Assembly: GCA_963834705.1 (NCBI GenBank)
Contig: CAWICV010000001.1
Location: forward strand, 434,001-498,000
Direction of reading: 5' to 3'
DNA length: 64,000 nucleotides
Origin: RYN-230 sp963834705
Lineage (GTDB): Bacteria > Actinomycetota > Actinomycetes > Streptosporangiales > Streptosporangiaceae
Below, piece after piece: positions 51,571-60,817 of the stretch. The position numbers and the translations under genes are program-made. The notes beneath the pieces were generated by a model. It searched no databases and was not told the DNA's origin. It saw only the letters and a list, made by a program, of their open reading frames with translations. Position 1 is the stretch's first letter. Every line of letters begins with the position of its first letter.

Positions 51571-52502
51571 CCGGCCTGGCCATCGAAAGCACCGGGCTGA
51601 CCAAACGGTTCCGCACCGGCCAGCTGGCCGTCGACCAGGTCAGCCTGGCCGTGCCGGGCGGCTCGGTGTACGGCTTCCTCGGCCCGAACGGCTCCGGGAA
51701 GACCACCACGATGCGGATGCTGCTCGGCCTGGCCTTCGCCACCAGCGGCCAGGCCGAACTGCTCGGCATGCCGATGCCGGCCGGGGCCGTGGCCGCGCTG
51801 CCCCGGGTCGGGTCCCTGGTCGAGGGGCCGGCGTTCTACCCGTTCCTGTCCGGCCAGGACAACCTGGCCCGCTGCGACGCGGCCGACCGCACCGCCGACC
51901 CGCGCACCGCCCGGGCCCGGATCGGCGCGGCGCTGGACCGGGTCGGCCTGCTCGGCGCGGCCCGGAAGCGGTACCGGCACTATTCGCTCGGCATGCGGCA
52001 GCGGCTGGCCATCGCGGCCAGCCTGCTGCAGCCGCGCGAGCTGCTCATGCTGGACGAGCCCAGCAACGGGCTCGACCCGCAGGGCACCCGCGAGGTGCGC
52101 GCGCTGATCCAGCAGATCGCCGCCGGCGGCGTCACCGTGTTCATGTCCTCACACCTGCTGGCCGAGGTGGAACAGGTGTGCTCCGACGTCGGCGTGATGC
52201 GGGCCGGCCGGCTGGTGTTCCAGGGCCCGCTGGCCGAGCTGCGCCGCACCGGCGTGGCCCGGATCCGGGTGGAGACCACCGACCCGGAGGCGGCCGCCGC
52301 GGTGCTGAAGCGGCTCGGGCTGCCGGCGCCGCAGCTGGCCGGGCACGAGGTGACCGCGCAGCTGGCCGGCCGCGAGCCGGAGCAGGTCTGCGCCGAACTC
52401 GTCGCCGCCGGCGTCGGCGTGCGCGGCTTCGGGGTGGCCACCCCGGCCCTGGAGGACCTGTTCGTCGCGCTGACCGGGGAAGGGTTCGATATCCATGAGT
52501 GA
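51567..52502 (+). CDS. ABC exporter ATP-binding protein
   Basis: 311 residues from a GTG overlapping the upstream stop. Walker A GPNGSGKTTT, signature YSLGMRQRLAIAA, Walker B LLMLDEPSNGLDPQG and SSHLLAEVEQ. It resembles the first ATPase of this module and may have arisen by duplication, but the two differ in their Q-loop regions. It drives the permease encoded next, overlapping by 8 nt. Confidence 0.93.
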   Translation: MTGLAIESTGLTKRFRTGQLAVDQVSLAVPGGSVYGFLGPNGSGKTTTMRMLLGLAFATSGQAELLGMPMPAGAVAALPRVGSLVEGPAFYPFLSGQDNLARCDAADRTADPRTARARIGAALDRVGLLGAARKRYRHYSLGMRQRLAIAASLLQPRELLMLDEPSNGLDPQGTREVRALIQQIAAGGVTVFMSSHLLAEVEQVCSDVGVMRAGRLVFQGPLAELRRTGVARIRVETTDPEAAAAVLKRLGLPAPQLAGHEVTAQLAGREPEQVCAELVAAGVGVRGFGVATPALEDLFVALTGEGFDIHE

Positions 52503-53331
52503 ATTCACCGCGCCGTGGCTGCGCTTCTTCCGGTCCGAGCTGCGCATCGTGTTCGGCCGCCGGCGTAACCAGGCGCTGCTGGCCGTCATCGCGCTGTTCC
52601 CGGTGGTCATCGGCATCGCGCTGCGCGCCGCCGACCGGCCGGGCCAGACCGGCGGGCCCAGCGTGGCGTTCATCAACCAGCTGGCCGGGAACGGCTTCTT
52701 CCTCGCCGTCATCGCGCTGACCCTGCTGCTCACCCTGGTGCTGCCGCTGGCCATGGCGGTCATCGCCGGCGACTCGGTGGCGGGCGAGGCGGGCTACGGC
52801 ACGCTGCGCGCGCTGCTCACCATCCCGGCCGGCCGGGCCCGGCTGCTCACCGTGAAGTACGCCGCCATCGTCACGTTCGGGCTGGCGGCCACGTTCGGCG
52901 TCGCGGGGGTGGCGCTGGCCACCGGCGCGGCGCTGTTCCCGCTCGGGCCGGTGACCCTGCTGTCCGGCAGCACGGTGCCGCTGGCCAGCGGCATCCTCCG
53001 GCTGCTGCTGGTCGCGCTGTACGTGACGGCCGCGCTGGCCGCGCTCGGCGCGATCGGCCTGGCCCTGTCCAGCCTCACCGAGCACCCGGTCGGCGCGATC
53101 GCCGCGCTCGCGGTGCTCACCGTGGCCAGCGAGGTGGCCGACAACCTGCCCCAGCTCGGCGCCATCCACCCGTACCTGCCCACGCACTGGTGGACCTCGT
53201 TCGACGCGCTGCTCCGGGTGCCCATCGACACCGGCACCGTGCTGCACGGGCTGCTGTCGTTCGCGGTCTACCTGCTGCTGTCCGGGTCGGTCGCCTGGGC
53301 CCGGCTGGGCACCGCCGACGTCACCTGCTGA
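52495..53331 (+). CDS. ABC-2-type membrane permease
   Basis: 278 residues, starting WLRFFRSELRIVFGRRRNQALLAVIALFPVVIG. Six hydrophobic segments are visible, with GDSVAGEAGYGTLRALLTIPAGRARLL in the loop after the second. It is of the CcmB/ABC-2 export permease class. It is the last gene of the rightward module and ends 3 nt from the convergent DrrB-like gene. Confidence 0.9.
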   Translation: MSEFTAPWLRFFRSELRIVFGRRRNQALLAVIALFPVVIGIALRAADRPGQTGGPSVAFINQLAGNGFFLAVIALTLLLTLVLPLAMAVIAGDSVAGEAGYGTLRALLTIPAGRARLLTVKYAAIVTFGLAATFGVAGVALATGAALFPLGPVTLLSGSTVPLASGILRLLLVALYVTAALAALGAIGLALSSLTEHPVGAIAALAVLTVASEVADNLPQLGAIHPYLPTHWWTSFDALLRVPIDTGTVLHGLLSFAVYLLLSGSVAWARLGTADVTC

Positions 53332-53334
53332 GCC

Positions 53335-54234
53335 CTACTCGCTCTTGCTGAACTCGGCGATGGCCACGCCCATCATGGCCAGGCCCATCGCGGCCACGAT
53401 GGCCAGCGACAGCCAGATCGGCACCGGCCAGCCCAGCCAGGTGATGCTGGGCGACAGGTGCGCACTGAACAGCGGGTTGAGGTCCAGGTGGCTGAACACC
53501 GCGTGCCGCATCGGGCCGACCACGTAGGTCAGCGGGTCGATCCGGGTCAGCACGGACAGCCAGCCGGGCAGCCCGCTCAGCGGGTAGAGCGCGCCGGACA
53601 GGAAGAACAGCGGCATGACCAGCATCTGGGTCAGCGCCATGAACGCCTGGAACTGGGTGATCCGGGCGGCCATCATGACGCCGAACGCGGTGATGGTGAA
53701 CGCCAGCAGCAGCAGCTCACCGATCAGGATGAGGAACAGCACCGGGTTGTACGGCACGCCGGCCAGCCCGGCCAGGGCCAGGATCACGATGCCCTGGAAG
53801 GTGGCGATCGTCGCGCCGCCCAGGCACTTGCCGATGACCAGGGCGGCCCGGCTCACCGGGGCGACCAGCATCTCGCGGAGGAAGCCGAACTCCCGGTCCC
53901 ACACGATCGACGCGGCCGAGAAGATCGCGGTGAACAGCACCGACATGGCCAGCACGCCCGGGTAGATGAACGTGCGGAAGTCCACTCCCGGCGGCAGGCT
54001 GCCCTTGGCCAGCGAGGACAGCCCGGTGCCCAGCACGAGCAGGAACAGCAGCGGCTGGATCAGCGAGGTCACCGCGCGCAGCCGGTCCCGGCGGAACCGG
54101 ATCATCTCGCGGCGCCACACGATGCTCACCGCGCGCAGGTCCGAGCGGAGGCTGCGCTCCGGGACGGCCACCCGGATCTGCTGGGCGAGCGCATCCTCCT
54201 CGGCGGCGGCCGGGGTGACGGTCTGGGTCGCCAT
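53335..54234 (-). CDS. ABC-2-type drug export permease (DrrB-like)
   Basis: 299 residues from the ATG at 54234. The N-terminal cytoplasmic part of about 55 residues is followed by six membrane segments; FREMLVAPVSRAALVIGKCLGG-like text (FLREMLVAPVSRAALVIGKC) in the first inner loop and MVMPLFFLSGALYPLSGLP are signatures of the DrrB/NodJ class. It forms a transporter with the ATPase encoded 2 nt upstream. Substrates are typically hydrophobic drugs or lipids. Confidence 0.92.
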   Translation of the reverse strand: MATQTVTPAAAEEDALAQQIRVAVPERSLRSDLRAVSIVWRREMIRFRRDRLRAVTSLIQPLLFLLVLGTGLSSLAKGSLPPGVDFRTFIYPGVLAMSVLFTAIFSAASIVWDREFGFLREMLVAPVSRAALVIGKCLGGATIATFQGIVILALAGLAGVPYNPVLFLILIGELLLLAFTITAFGVMMAARITQFQAFMALTQMLVMPLFFLSGALYPLSGLPGWLSVLTRIDPLTYVVGPMRHAVFSHLDLNPLFSAHLSPSITWLGWPVPIWLSLAIVAAMGLAMMGVAIAEFSKSE

Positions 54235-54236
54235 GG

Positions 54237-55268
54237 TTATCGCCTTCCCCGGACGCGGGTGACAAATTGCCGCATGTGGTCGGTGGCGGACGCTTCGGCG
54301 TCCCGGATCGTCTTGCCGGTGTAGGACATGAACACGTCGTCCAGTGTGGGCCGGGACACGCTGACCGAGCGGATCGGCACGCTCATCCGGCCGAACAGCT
54401 CGGGCACGAACTCGCCACCGCCCTCGACCGCGAACGTGACCGCGCCCTCGTGCATGCCCGCCTCGATGTTCATCGCCTCGCGCAGTTCGCTGATCGCGGC
54501 CTCGTCGTCCTCGGTCTGGATCTGCACCCGGTCCTTGCCCACGCTGGCCTTGAGCCGCTCCGGCGTGTCGATGGCCACGATCTTCCCATGGTCGATGATG
54601 GCGATCCGGTCGCAGTGCTCGGCCTCGTCCATGTAGTGCGTGGTCAGGAAGATGGTGATGTCTTCCCGCCGCTTCAGCTCGTTGATGTACTCCCAGATCG
54701 ACGCGCGGGTCTGCGGGTCGAGCCCGACCGTGGGCTCGTCCAGGAACAGCACCCGCGGCGCGTGCAGCAGGCCACGGGCGATCTCCAGCCGCCGCTGCAT
54801 GCCGCCCGAGTAGGTCTGCACCAGGCCATCCCGCCGGTCCCACAGCCCGACCATGTCCAGCACCTGCCGCATCCGCGGCTCTACCGCGGCCGGCGGGACG
54901 GCGTACAGCTCGGCGTGGAAGCGGAGGTTCTGCGCGCCGGTCAGGTAGTTGTCCAGCGTGGTGTCCTGGAACACCAGGCCGATGTTCCGGCGCACCGCGT
55001 CCCGCTCGCGGACCACGTCGTGCCCGGCCACGGTGGCCTGCCCGGCGGTCGGCCGGGCCAGCGTGCACAAGATCTTGATGGTGGTGGACTTGCCGGCCCC
55101 GTTCGGGCCCAGGAAGCCGAACGTCTCACCCCGGGCCACCTCGAAATCGATGCCCCGGACCGCCTCGATGTCCCCGTACTTCTTGGTCAGCCCGGACACC
55201 ACGATGGCTGGCGGCCGGTCACTGGCCTCGGCCACCCCGGCCGCCCCCGGGCCTGTCTGTGTCGTCAC
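54237..55268 (-). CDS. Daunorubicin-resistance-type ABC ATP-binding protein (DrrA-like)
   Basis: 343 residues from a GTG at 55268 with TTGGAGG upstream; the longer frame to 55322 has no ribosome site. Walker A GPNGAGKSTT, Q-loop VFQDTTLDNYLTG, signature YSGGMQRRLEIA, Walker B VLFLDEPTVGLDPQ, TTHYMDEAEHCD. The late SVSRPTLDDVFMSYTGKTIRD is the DrrA C-terminal motif. It precedes the permease and follows padR by 87 nt, so the PadR protein probably controls both. Confidence 0.94.
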   Translation of the reverse strand: MTTQTGPGAAGVAEASDRPPAIVVSGLTKKYGDIEAVRGIDFEVARGETFGFLGPNGAGKSTTIKILCTLARPTAGQATVAGHDVVRERDAVRRNIGLVFQDTTLDNYLTGAQNLRFHAELYAVPPAAVEPRMRQVLDMVGLWDRRDGLVQTYSGGMQRRLEIARGLLHAPRVLFLDEPTVGLDPQTRASIWEYINELKRREDITIFLTTHYMDEAEHCDRIAIIDHGKIVAIDTPERLKASVGKDRVQIQTEDDEAAISELREAMNIEAGMHEGAVTFAVEGGGEFVPELFGRMSVPIRSVSVSRPTLDDVFMSYTGKTIRDAEASATDHMRQFVTRVRGRR

Positions 55269-55355
55269 TCTGCCTCCAACTCGGTCCAGACTGAGCGTAG
55301 CCGCGATGGCCGGCCGGCTCATCGCGGCTACACCCAGCGGGCACTGGCGTTCGGG

Positions 55356-56051
55356 CTAATCGCCCTCGGTGTCGCCGGCGGCCACCTCGTCATCCTCGGC
55401 GGCCAGAATCTGGTAGAGCTTCCGGCGCGCGTCGGTGAGGATCTGCCGGGCCTGCTCCACCTGGGCGCGGGTGCCGACCCGGGCCACCTGCATGCCGGCC
55501 ATGGCGACCGTGCCGAACAGGCGGCGCATCTCGAGCGCCTCGTCGCCCACGGACTTGGTCACCGCGTCCCAGGGCGCCTGCAGCTCCTCCGGGTGCGCCG
55601 CGACATAGGCCCGGCCCTCCTCGGTGAGCTCATACGCCCGGCGGCCGGCCTCGCCGGTGGTCGCCGTGATCAGGCCCTCGTCCTCGAGCTGCTGCAGCGC
55701 CGGGTACACCGAGCCGGGACTGGCCCGCCACACTCCCCCGCTGCGCTCGCCGATGGCCTGGATGATCTGGTAGCCGTTGCGCGGCTCCTCGGCCAGCAGC
55801 GCCAGCGCCGCCGCCCGCACGTCGCCCCGCTTGACCCTCGGCCCGCGGTGCCGGGGCCCGCCGAACCAGGGCCCGAAGCCCCAGTCCTCGGCCGGCCCGG
55901 GGAACTTCTCCCGGAACACCGGCGGTGGTCCCCAGTGCGGCCCTGGGCCGCCCGCCGGGCGGACCCGCCGCGCGCCGCGCGGCCCGTGCCGGTGCCGCCA
56001 GACGTCCTCTTCTTCGTCCCCTGGACCTGGCCAGGGCTCTCCGTGTCGCAT
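55356..56051 (-). CDS. PadR-family transcriptional regulator
   Basis: 231 residues. The N-terminal 70 residues are low complexity (Gly, Pro, His, Arg, Trp-rich), common in this subgroup. The winged helix is VRAAALALLAEEPRNGYQIIQAIGERSGGVWRASPGSVYPALQQLEDEG, where SPGSVYPALQQLE is the recognition region. The C-terminal helical dimer part includes EALEMRRLFGTVAMAG. PadR proteins repress efflux genes until a ligand binds. It is first in the padR-drrA-drrB unit; AAGGAAG lies 9 nt before the ATG. Confidence 0.92.
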   Translation of the reverse strand: MRHGEPWPGPGDEEEDVWRHRHGPRGARRVRPAGGPGPHWGPPPVFREKFPGPAEDWGFGPWFGGPRHRGPRVKRGDVRAAALALLAEEPRNGYQIIQAIGERSGGVWRASPGSVYPALQQLEDEGLITATTGEAGRRAYELTEEGRAYVAAHPEELQAPWDAVTKSVGDEALEMRRLFGTVAMAGMQVARVGTRAQVEQARQILTDARRKLYQILAAEDDEVAAGDTEGD

Positions 56052-56141
56052 CGTTCGTCACTTCCTTGGTCTCGTGTCGGCAGGGTCCCATCCGGGTCCG
56101 AAGACTTCCGTGGAATCTCTCTGCCTTACTGGATAGGTCAA

Positions 56142-56151
56142 CGATATATCG
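56142..56151. promoter_or_regulatory. CGATATATCG palindrome, probable PadR operator
   Basis: This exact 10-bp palindrome stands out in a GC-rich region, about 90 bp before the padR ATG. On the minus strand it abuts TTGACC (revcomp of 56136-56141), a plausible -35 box. AT-rich palindromes of this form are typical of actinobacterial PadR sites; autoregulation is inferred. Confidence 0.55.
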
Positions 56152-56257
56152 GAACACATCGAGACGCAAACTCACCGGCTGACTTATCGAGCATGTTGAT
56201 GGATGGCAGAATTCTTTGGCATTGGACCTATGGGATGAGCCTGCCTACCGTGGAGCC

Positions 56258-56803
56258 ATGACTGTTACCGCGCTCCCGGCCCCGCCCAGCCGCTGCCCGG
56301 CCGGCCTGACCGCCGCCATCCGCCATGCGGTGCGCCGCCACGGCGACTGGGGCCAGACGGCGCAGCGGGTAGCGGCGGCGCTCGGCGCCGGGCTGCCCGG
56401 GCCGGGCATCCTCAGCCCTGAGGAGCTGTCCGGCGACCCGGACGGCTACCAGACCCACCTGATGCACGCCGAACCGGATGGCTCGTTCTCCGTGGTGGCC
56501 GTGGTGTGGCGGCCGGGCCAGGTCACCCCGATCCACGATCACGTCACCTGGTGCGTCGCCGGCGTGCTGTGCGGCGGCGAGGACGAGGAGCTGTTCACCC
56601 TGGCCGGCGGGGGCGCCGCGGTGCGGCCGGCCGGGCGGAACCTGACCGGCGCGGGCTCAGTCGCCGGGTTCGCGCCGCCGGGTGACATCCACCGGGTGCG
56701 TGGCCCAGGGCCCGGCGTGACCGTGTCTCTGCACGTCTACGGCGCGGACATCAGCCGGCTCGGCTCCAGCGTGCGCCGGGTCTACGATCTGCCGGCCGGT
56801 TAG
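56258..56803 (+). CDS. Cysteine dioxygenase-like cupin protein
   Basis: 181 residues from the ATG at 56258 (GGAG upstream). The cupin motif is VTPIHDHVTWCVAGVLCGGEDEELF, whose His-x-His gives two iron ligands, and the third His is in GDIHRVRGPGPG. The N-terminal helix region and length fit the type I cysteine dioxygenase group of actinobacteria, which oxidises cysteine to cysteine sulphinate. Other thiol dioxygenases are possible. It is convergent with moaA, overlapping by 4 nt. Confidence 0.82.
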   Translation: MTVTALPAPPSRCPAGLTAAIRHAVRRHGDWGQTAQRVAAALGAGLPGPGILSPEELSGDPDGYQTHLMHAEPDGSFSVVAVVWRPGQVTPIHDHVTWCVAGVLCGGEDEELFTLAGGGAAVRPAGRNLTGAGSVAGFAPPGDIHRVRGPGPGVTVSLHVYGADISRLGSSVRRVYDLPAG

Positions 56804-57798
56804 CCACCGATCGCGGACATCGGCCGGGCCGGCTGCAGGAAGCCGGGGTCGTTGATGCCGTGCCCGGGCAGCTTGGCCGCGACCGCCCGGCGCCAGATCT
56901 CCGCCAGCTCCTCGTCGCTGGCGCCGTGGCGCATCGGGTCGCGCAGGTTGCTCTCGTCCCGGGCGAACAGGCAGTTGCGCAGCTGCCCGTCGGCGGTCAG
57001 CCGGACCCGGTCGCAGGTGCCGCAGAACGGCCGGGTCACCGAGCCGATCACGCCGACCCGGGCCGGGCCGCCGTCCACCAGGAAGCTCTCCGCGGGCGCC
57101 GAGCCACGGGCGGCCGGGTCGTCCGGGGTCAGCGTGAAGTGCGGCGCCAGCGAGTCCAGGATCTCCGTCGCGGTGACCATGTTCTCCCGGCGCCAGCCGT
57201 GCTGCGCGTCCAGCGGCATCTGCTCGATGAACCGCAGCTGGTAGCCCCGGTCCAGGCAGTACCGGAGCAGTTCCGGTGCCTGGTCGTCGTTCACCCCGCG
57301 CATCAGCACCGCGTTGACCTTGACCGGGGTGATCCCGGCCGCGGCCGCGCTGGCCAGCCCGGCCAGCACGTCGCTCAGCCGGTCCCGCTTGGCCAGGTCG
57401 CGGAACGTGCCCGGGCGCAGCGTGTCCAGCGAGACGTTGACCCGGTTCAGGCCGGCCGCGCGCAGCGGGCCGGCCAGCCGGTCCAGCCCGATCGCGTTCG
57501 TGGTCAGCGAGATCTCCGGCCGGGGCCGCAACGCGGCGGTCCGGGCCACGATGCCGGCCAGGCCGCGGCGCAGCAGCGGCTCGCCCCCGGTGTACCGGAT
57601 CTCGGTGATGCCGAGCTGCGCCGTGCCGATCCGGGCCAGCCGGACCACCTCGTCGTCGGTCAGCCGCGCTGGGTTGGGCAGCCAGTCCAGGCCCTCTGGC
57701 GGCATGCAGTACGCGCAGCGCAGATTGCACCGATCGGTGAGCGATATCCGCAGGTCGGTGGCCACGCGCCCGAAGGCATCGGTGAGCTGGAGCACCAC
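56800..57798 (-). CDS. moaA: GTP 3',8-cyclase MoaA (molybdenum cofactor)
   Basis: 332 residues. The radical-SAM cluster is Cys24-x3-Cys28-x2-Cys31 (SLTDRCNLRCAYCM), the second cluster is FCGTCDRVRLTADGQLRNCLF (Cys-x2-Cys-x13-Cys), and YTGGEPLLRRGL is the SAM-binding GGE. The protein ends in Gly-Gly, which is required in MoaA. It converts GTP to 3',8-cyclo-GTP, the first step to molybdopterin. No other moa gene is adjacent. The isolated position next to sel genes fits support of a molybdenum enzyme such as formate dehydrogenase, which is not in the window. Confidence 0.96.
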   Translation of the reverse strand: MVLQLTDAFGRVATDLRISLTDRCNLRCAYCMPPEGLDWLPNPARLTDDEVVRLARIGTAQLGITEIRYTGGEPLLRRGLAGIVARTAALRPRPEISLTTNAIGLDRLAGPLRAAGLNRVNVSLDTLRPGTFRDLAKRDRLSDVLAGLASAAAAGITPVKVNAVLMRGVNDDQAPELLRYCLDRGYQLRFIEQMPLDAQHGWRRENMVTATEILDSLAPHFTLTPDDPAARGSAPAESFLVDGGPARVGVIGSVTRPFCGTCDRVRLTADGQLRNCLFARDESNLRDPMRHGASDEELAEIWRRAVAAKLPGHGINDPGFLQPARPMSAIGG

Positions 57799-57890
57799 CC
57801 CACGCTACCGCAGGCTGAGCACGCCAAACCGGGACCAGCCCCGGCAGCTATTGTCGCCATATCAGGTTGTCAAACTAGGAGTTATCTCCC

Positions 57891-59063
57891 ATGGGGAGCG
57901 GCGGCGATAGGGTCATGCTTGTGGAGACTGCTATCTGGCACGACCAGCTGACCGCGGCGGAGCGCGGCGAACTGGTCCGCAGCGGCGGCACGGTCAGCGA
58001 GCCGCACCCTGATCTGCTGGTGGTCGGCGGCGGGATCGCCGGGGTGGCCACCGCGGCCGCCTGCCACCAGGCCGGGCTGGGCACCGTGCAGCTCATCGAG
58101 GCCGGCCATCTCGGCTCCGGGGCGACCGGTGGCGCCACCGGCCTGCTCACGCCGGAGATCCATGAGTGGAGTGACCCGGAGCCGTTCGTCAACCTGGCCC
58201 GGGCCAGCCTGGCCCGCTGGCACGAGCTGGAGCAGACCTGGCCCGGCGGCCTCGGCCTGATCGACGTGGACTGGATCGGGCTGTCGCCGGACCCCAGCGG
58301 GCTGGCCCCGCACCAGTCCCCGGCGGTGGAGTGGCTCGATCCGGGCCAGGTGGCGCGGCTCATCCCGGGCCTGTCGCTGCCCATGGCCGGCGCCCGGATC
58401 CACCACCAGGGCCGGGTCAACCCGCTCCGCTCGGTGGCCCGGCTGTCGGCCACGGTGCCCGCCGTGTCCACCGGGGTGGCCGCCACCGGCATCACCATCC
58501 GCGGCGACCGGGTGGTGGCCGTGGACACCACCGCCGGGCAGATCCAGCCCGGCGCGGTCGTGTTCGCCACCGGGCTGCCGCCCACCCTGGATGGGCTGGA
58601 CCTGGCCGTGCCGTGGGAACGGGTCAAGGGACATCTGCTGGTCACCGAGCCGACGCCGGTGCAGCTGCCCGGGATCGTGGCCCCGGTGGCCACCCAGCTG
58701 GAAGACGGGCGGCTGCTGGTCGGCGGGACGTTCGACACCGGTGACGAGAGCCCGGTGGTCCGGCCGGAGATCATCGACAGCATCCTGGCCGGGCTCTACG
58801 CCACGCTGCCGGAGCTGCGCGGGCTGCGCGCCGACTACCAGTGGTGCTGTTTCCGGCCCCGGCATCCCGACGGGATGCCGGTCATCGACCGGATCCACGG
58901 CCTGCGTAACGCCTGGCTGACCTCCGGGCACTTCCGCACCGGCATCCTGAACGCACCGGTCACCGGGCAGACGCTGGCCCGCTGGATCAGCTCGGACGAG
59001 CCGCCGGCTGAGGCGTCGACCTGGAGCAGCGACCGGTTCGCCGGCCGCGGCCTGCACGGTTAG
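57891..59063 (+). CDS. FAD-dependent oxidoreductase (DAO/ThiO-like)
   Basis: 390 residues from an ATG with AGGAG upstream. The FAD motif is VVGGGIAGVATAAACHQAG, followed by GATGGATGLLTPE; the end HPDGMPVIDRIHGL and TSGHFRTGILNAPVTGQ is the typical DAO-family C-terminus. The family includes glycine and D-amino acid oxidases; the substrate cannot be assigned. An unusual N-terminal 40 residues precede the FAD motif. Its stop overlaps the convergent selB stop by 4 nt. Confidence 0.87.
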   Translation: MGSGGDRVMLVETAIWHDQLTAAERGELVRSGGTVSEPHPDLLVVGGGIAGVATAAACHQAGLGTVQLIEAGHLGSGATGGATGLLTPEIHEWSDPEPFVNLARASLARWHELEQTWPGGLGLIDVDWIGLSPDPSGLAPHQSPAVEWLDPGQVARLIPGLSLPMAGARIHHQGRVNPLRSVARLSATVPAVSTGVAATGITIRGDRVVAVDTTAGQIQPGAVVFATGLPPTLDGLDLAVPWERVKGHLLVTEPTPVQLPGIVAPVATQLEDGRLLVGGTFDTGDESPVVRPEIIDSILAGLYATLPELRGLRADYQWCCFRPRHPDGMPVIDRIHGLRNAWLTSGHFRTGILNAPVTGQTLARWISSDEPPAEASTWSSDRFAGRGLHG

Positions 59064-60817
59064 GCCATTACTCGCCGGTCGTCCGGCAGCCGGCGGGTGG
59101 CGCCGGACCGGTCCAGGTACTCCAGCAGCGGGATGGCCACCCGGCGGGTGGTGCCCAGCACCTGCCGGGCCTGCGCCGCGGTGAACGGCTGCGGCAGCTG
59201 GGCCAGGATGCGGGCGGCTTCCTGGTCCGCCCCGGGCGCCAGCACGATCTGCTCGGTGAGCCGGAGCAGCAGCCCGGCCCGGGCCGCGGCCGCCACCGCC
59301 CTGGTGTCCAGGCCGAGGTCGCGCAGCCGGGCCGCGTCCGGCGCGGCGAACGGTTGCCGGGCCAGCTCGCCGCGCAGCGTGGCCACCGCCGCCTGCACCT
59401 GGTCCGGCAGCGCCGGTGCCGCCCGCCCCGCCGGGCGCAGCGATCCGCCACGCATCTCCAGGGCCGGCCCGGCCAGCGCCTCGACCAGCTGCCGGGCGGG
59501 CAGGCCCAGCCGGGCCCGGGCCGCCTCCACCGGCAGGCCGGCCGACAGTGGCGCGGCCGCCAGGTGCGCGCCGACCAGGCTGGCCAGCCGGCCGCCGAGC
59601 TCTGCCCAGTAGGCCGGGTCGGCCAGCCAGTCCCCACTGACCGGGGCGGGCAGGCCGGTCACCCCCATCGCGCGCAGCGTGACCCCCTGGATCAGCCGGT
59701 GCCGCCGGATCAGCTCGGCCGCGCCCGGCACCGGCGGCCAGCCGGATAGCTCGGCCGCGGCCGCAGCGGCCGCGCCGCGGTGGCCCAGACCGGGTGGGGC
59801 GAGGTCCAGCACGGTGGCGCCGGCCACGCCTGTCCCGTCCGCGGCCCCCGGGTCGCGGAGCAGCAGCCGGTCCCCCACGTGCAGCGGCAGCGCGTCGCGC
59901 AGCGTGAGCCGGGCGATCCGGCCGCCCAGCAGCCGCATCCGGGCCACCGTCCGGGCCGCGCCGATGTGCAGGGTGAGGTGGCGCGGCGGGTGCGCCCCGG
60001 AACCCAGCCGCACGTCGGCCACCCTGGCCAGCGCCCACCGGCCCGGCTCGACCAGCGCCATGCCGCGGGCCGGCTGAGCCCGGCCGTCACCGCGCAGGTT
60101 GACCGCGATCCGGGCCACCCCGGTCACCGCGCTGGCCCGCTCCTTGAGCGACTCGATGCCGCGCACCCGCACCGCGGTCAGCGCCGGGGTGAGCAGCAGC
60201 TCCTGCCGCTCCCGGATGGTGCCGGCGGCCAGCGTGCCGGTCACCACCGTGCCACTGCCCTTGATACTGAACGCCCGGTCCACCCAGAGCCGGACCGGGG
60301 CGTCGCGGTCCGGCCTGGGCAGGCGGCCAGCCAGCCGGTCCAGCGCGCTGATCAGCCCCGGCAGGCCGGCGCCGGTCACCGCGCTGACCGCGACCGCCTC
60401 GACCTGGCCCAGGGTGGTCCCGGCCATGCACTCCCGGGCCTGGCGCATCGCGTCCGCCGGGTCGGCCAGGTCGGCCCGGGTGACCACGAGCAGGCCGTGG
60501 CTGATGCCGAGGGCGTGCACCGCGGCCAGGTGTTCCGCGGACTGCGGCATCCAGCCCGCGTCGGCCGCCACGGTGAACAGCACGGCCGGCACCGGGCCGA
60601 CCCCGGCCAGCATGTTGGGCACGAAGCGCTCATGTCCGGGCACGTCAACGAACGCCAGCCGCTGGCCGGACGGCAGCGTCATCCAGCAGAACCCCAGGTC
60701 GATGGTGAGGCCGCGGCGCCGTTCCTCGGCCCACCGATCCGGCTCCATCCCGGTCAGCGCGCGGACCAGGGTGGATTTGCCGTGGTCCACGTGCCCCGCG
60801 GTCGCGATCACCTGCAT
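59060..60817 (-). CDS. selB: Selenocysteine-specific elongation factor SelB
   Basis: 585 residues from the ATG at 60817, which overlaps the selA stop by 10 nt. The GTPase domain has GHVDHGKST, DVPGHERFV and a TRAD in place of the usual TKAD; the RRRGLTIDLGF switch is diagnostic of SelB against EF-Tu. Domains 2 and 3 (about 180-340) and a winged-helix C-terminal region of four repeats (about 360-585) follow; the latter binds the SECIS hairpin. It brings selenocysteyl-tRNA to UGA codons. Its presence means that the genome makes at least one selenoprotein. Confidence 0.95.
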   Translation of the reverse strand: MQVIATAGHVDHGKSTLVRALTGMEPDRWAEERRRGLTIDLGFCWMTLPSGQRLAFVDVPGHERFVPNMLAGVGPVPAVLFTVAADAGWMPQSAEHLAAVHALGISHGLLVVTRADLADPADAMRQARECMAGTTLGQVEAVAVSAVTGAGLPGLISALDRLAGRLPRPDRDAPVRLWVDRAFSIKGSGTVVTGTLAAGTIRERQELLLTPALTAVRVRGIESLKERASAVTGVARIAVNLRGDGRAQPARGMALVEPGRWALARVADVRLGSGAHPPRHLTLHIGAARTVARMRLLGGRIARLTLRDALPLHVGDRLLLRDPGAADGTGVAGATVLDLAPPGLGHRGAAAAAAAELSGWPPVPGAAELIRRHRLIQGVTLRAMGVTGLPAPVSGDWLADPAYWAELGGRLASLVGAHLAAAPLSAGLPVEAARARLGLPARQLVEALAGPALEMRGGSLRPAGRAAPALPDQVQAAVATLRGELARQPFAAPDAARLRDLGLDTRAVAAAARAGLLLRLTEQIVLAPGADQEAARILAQLPQPFTAAQARQVLGTTRRVAIPLLEYLDRSGATRRLPDDRRVMA

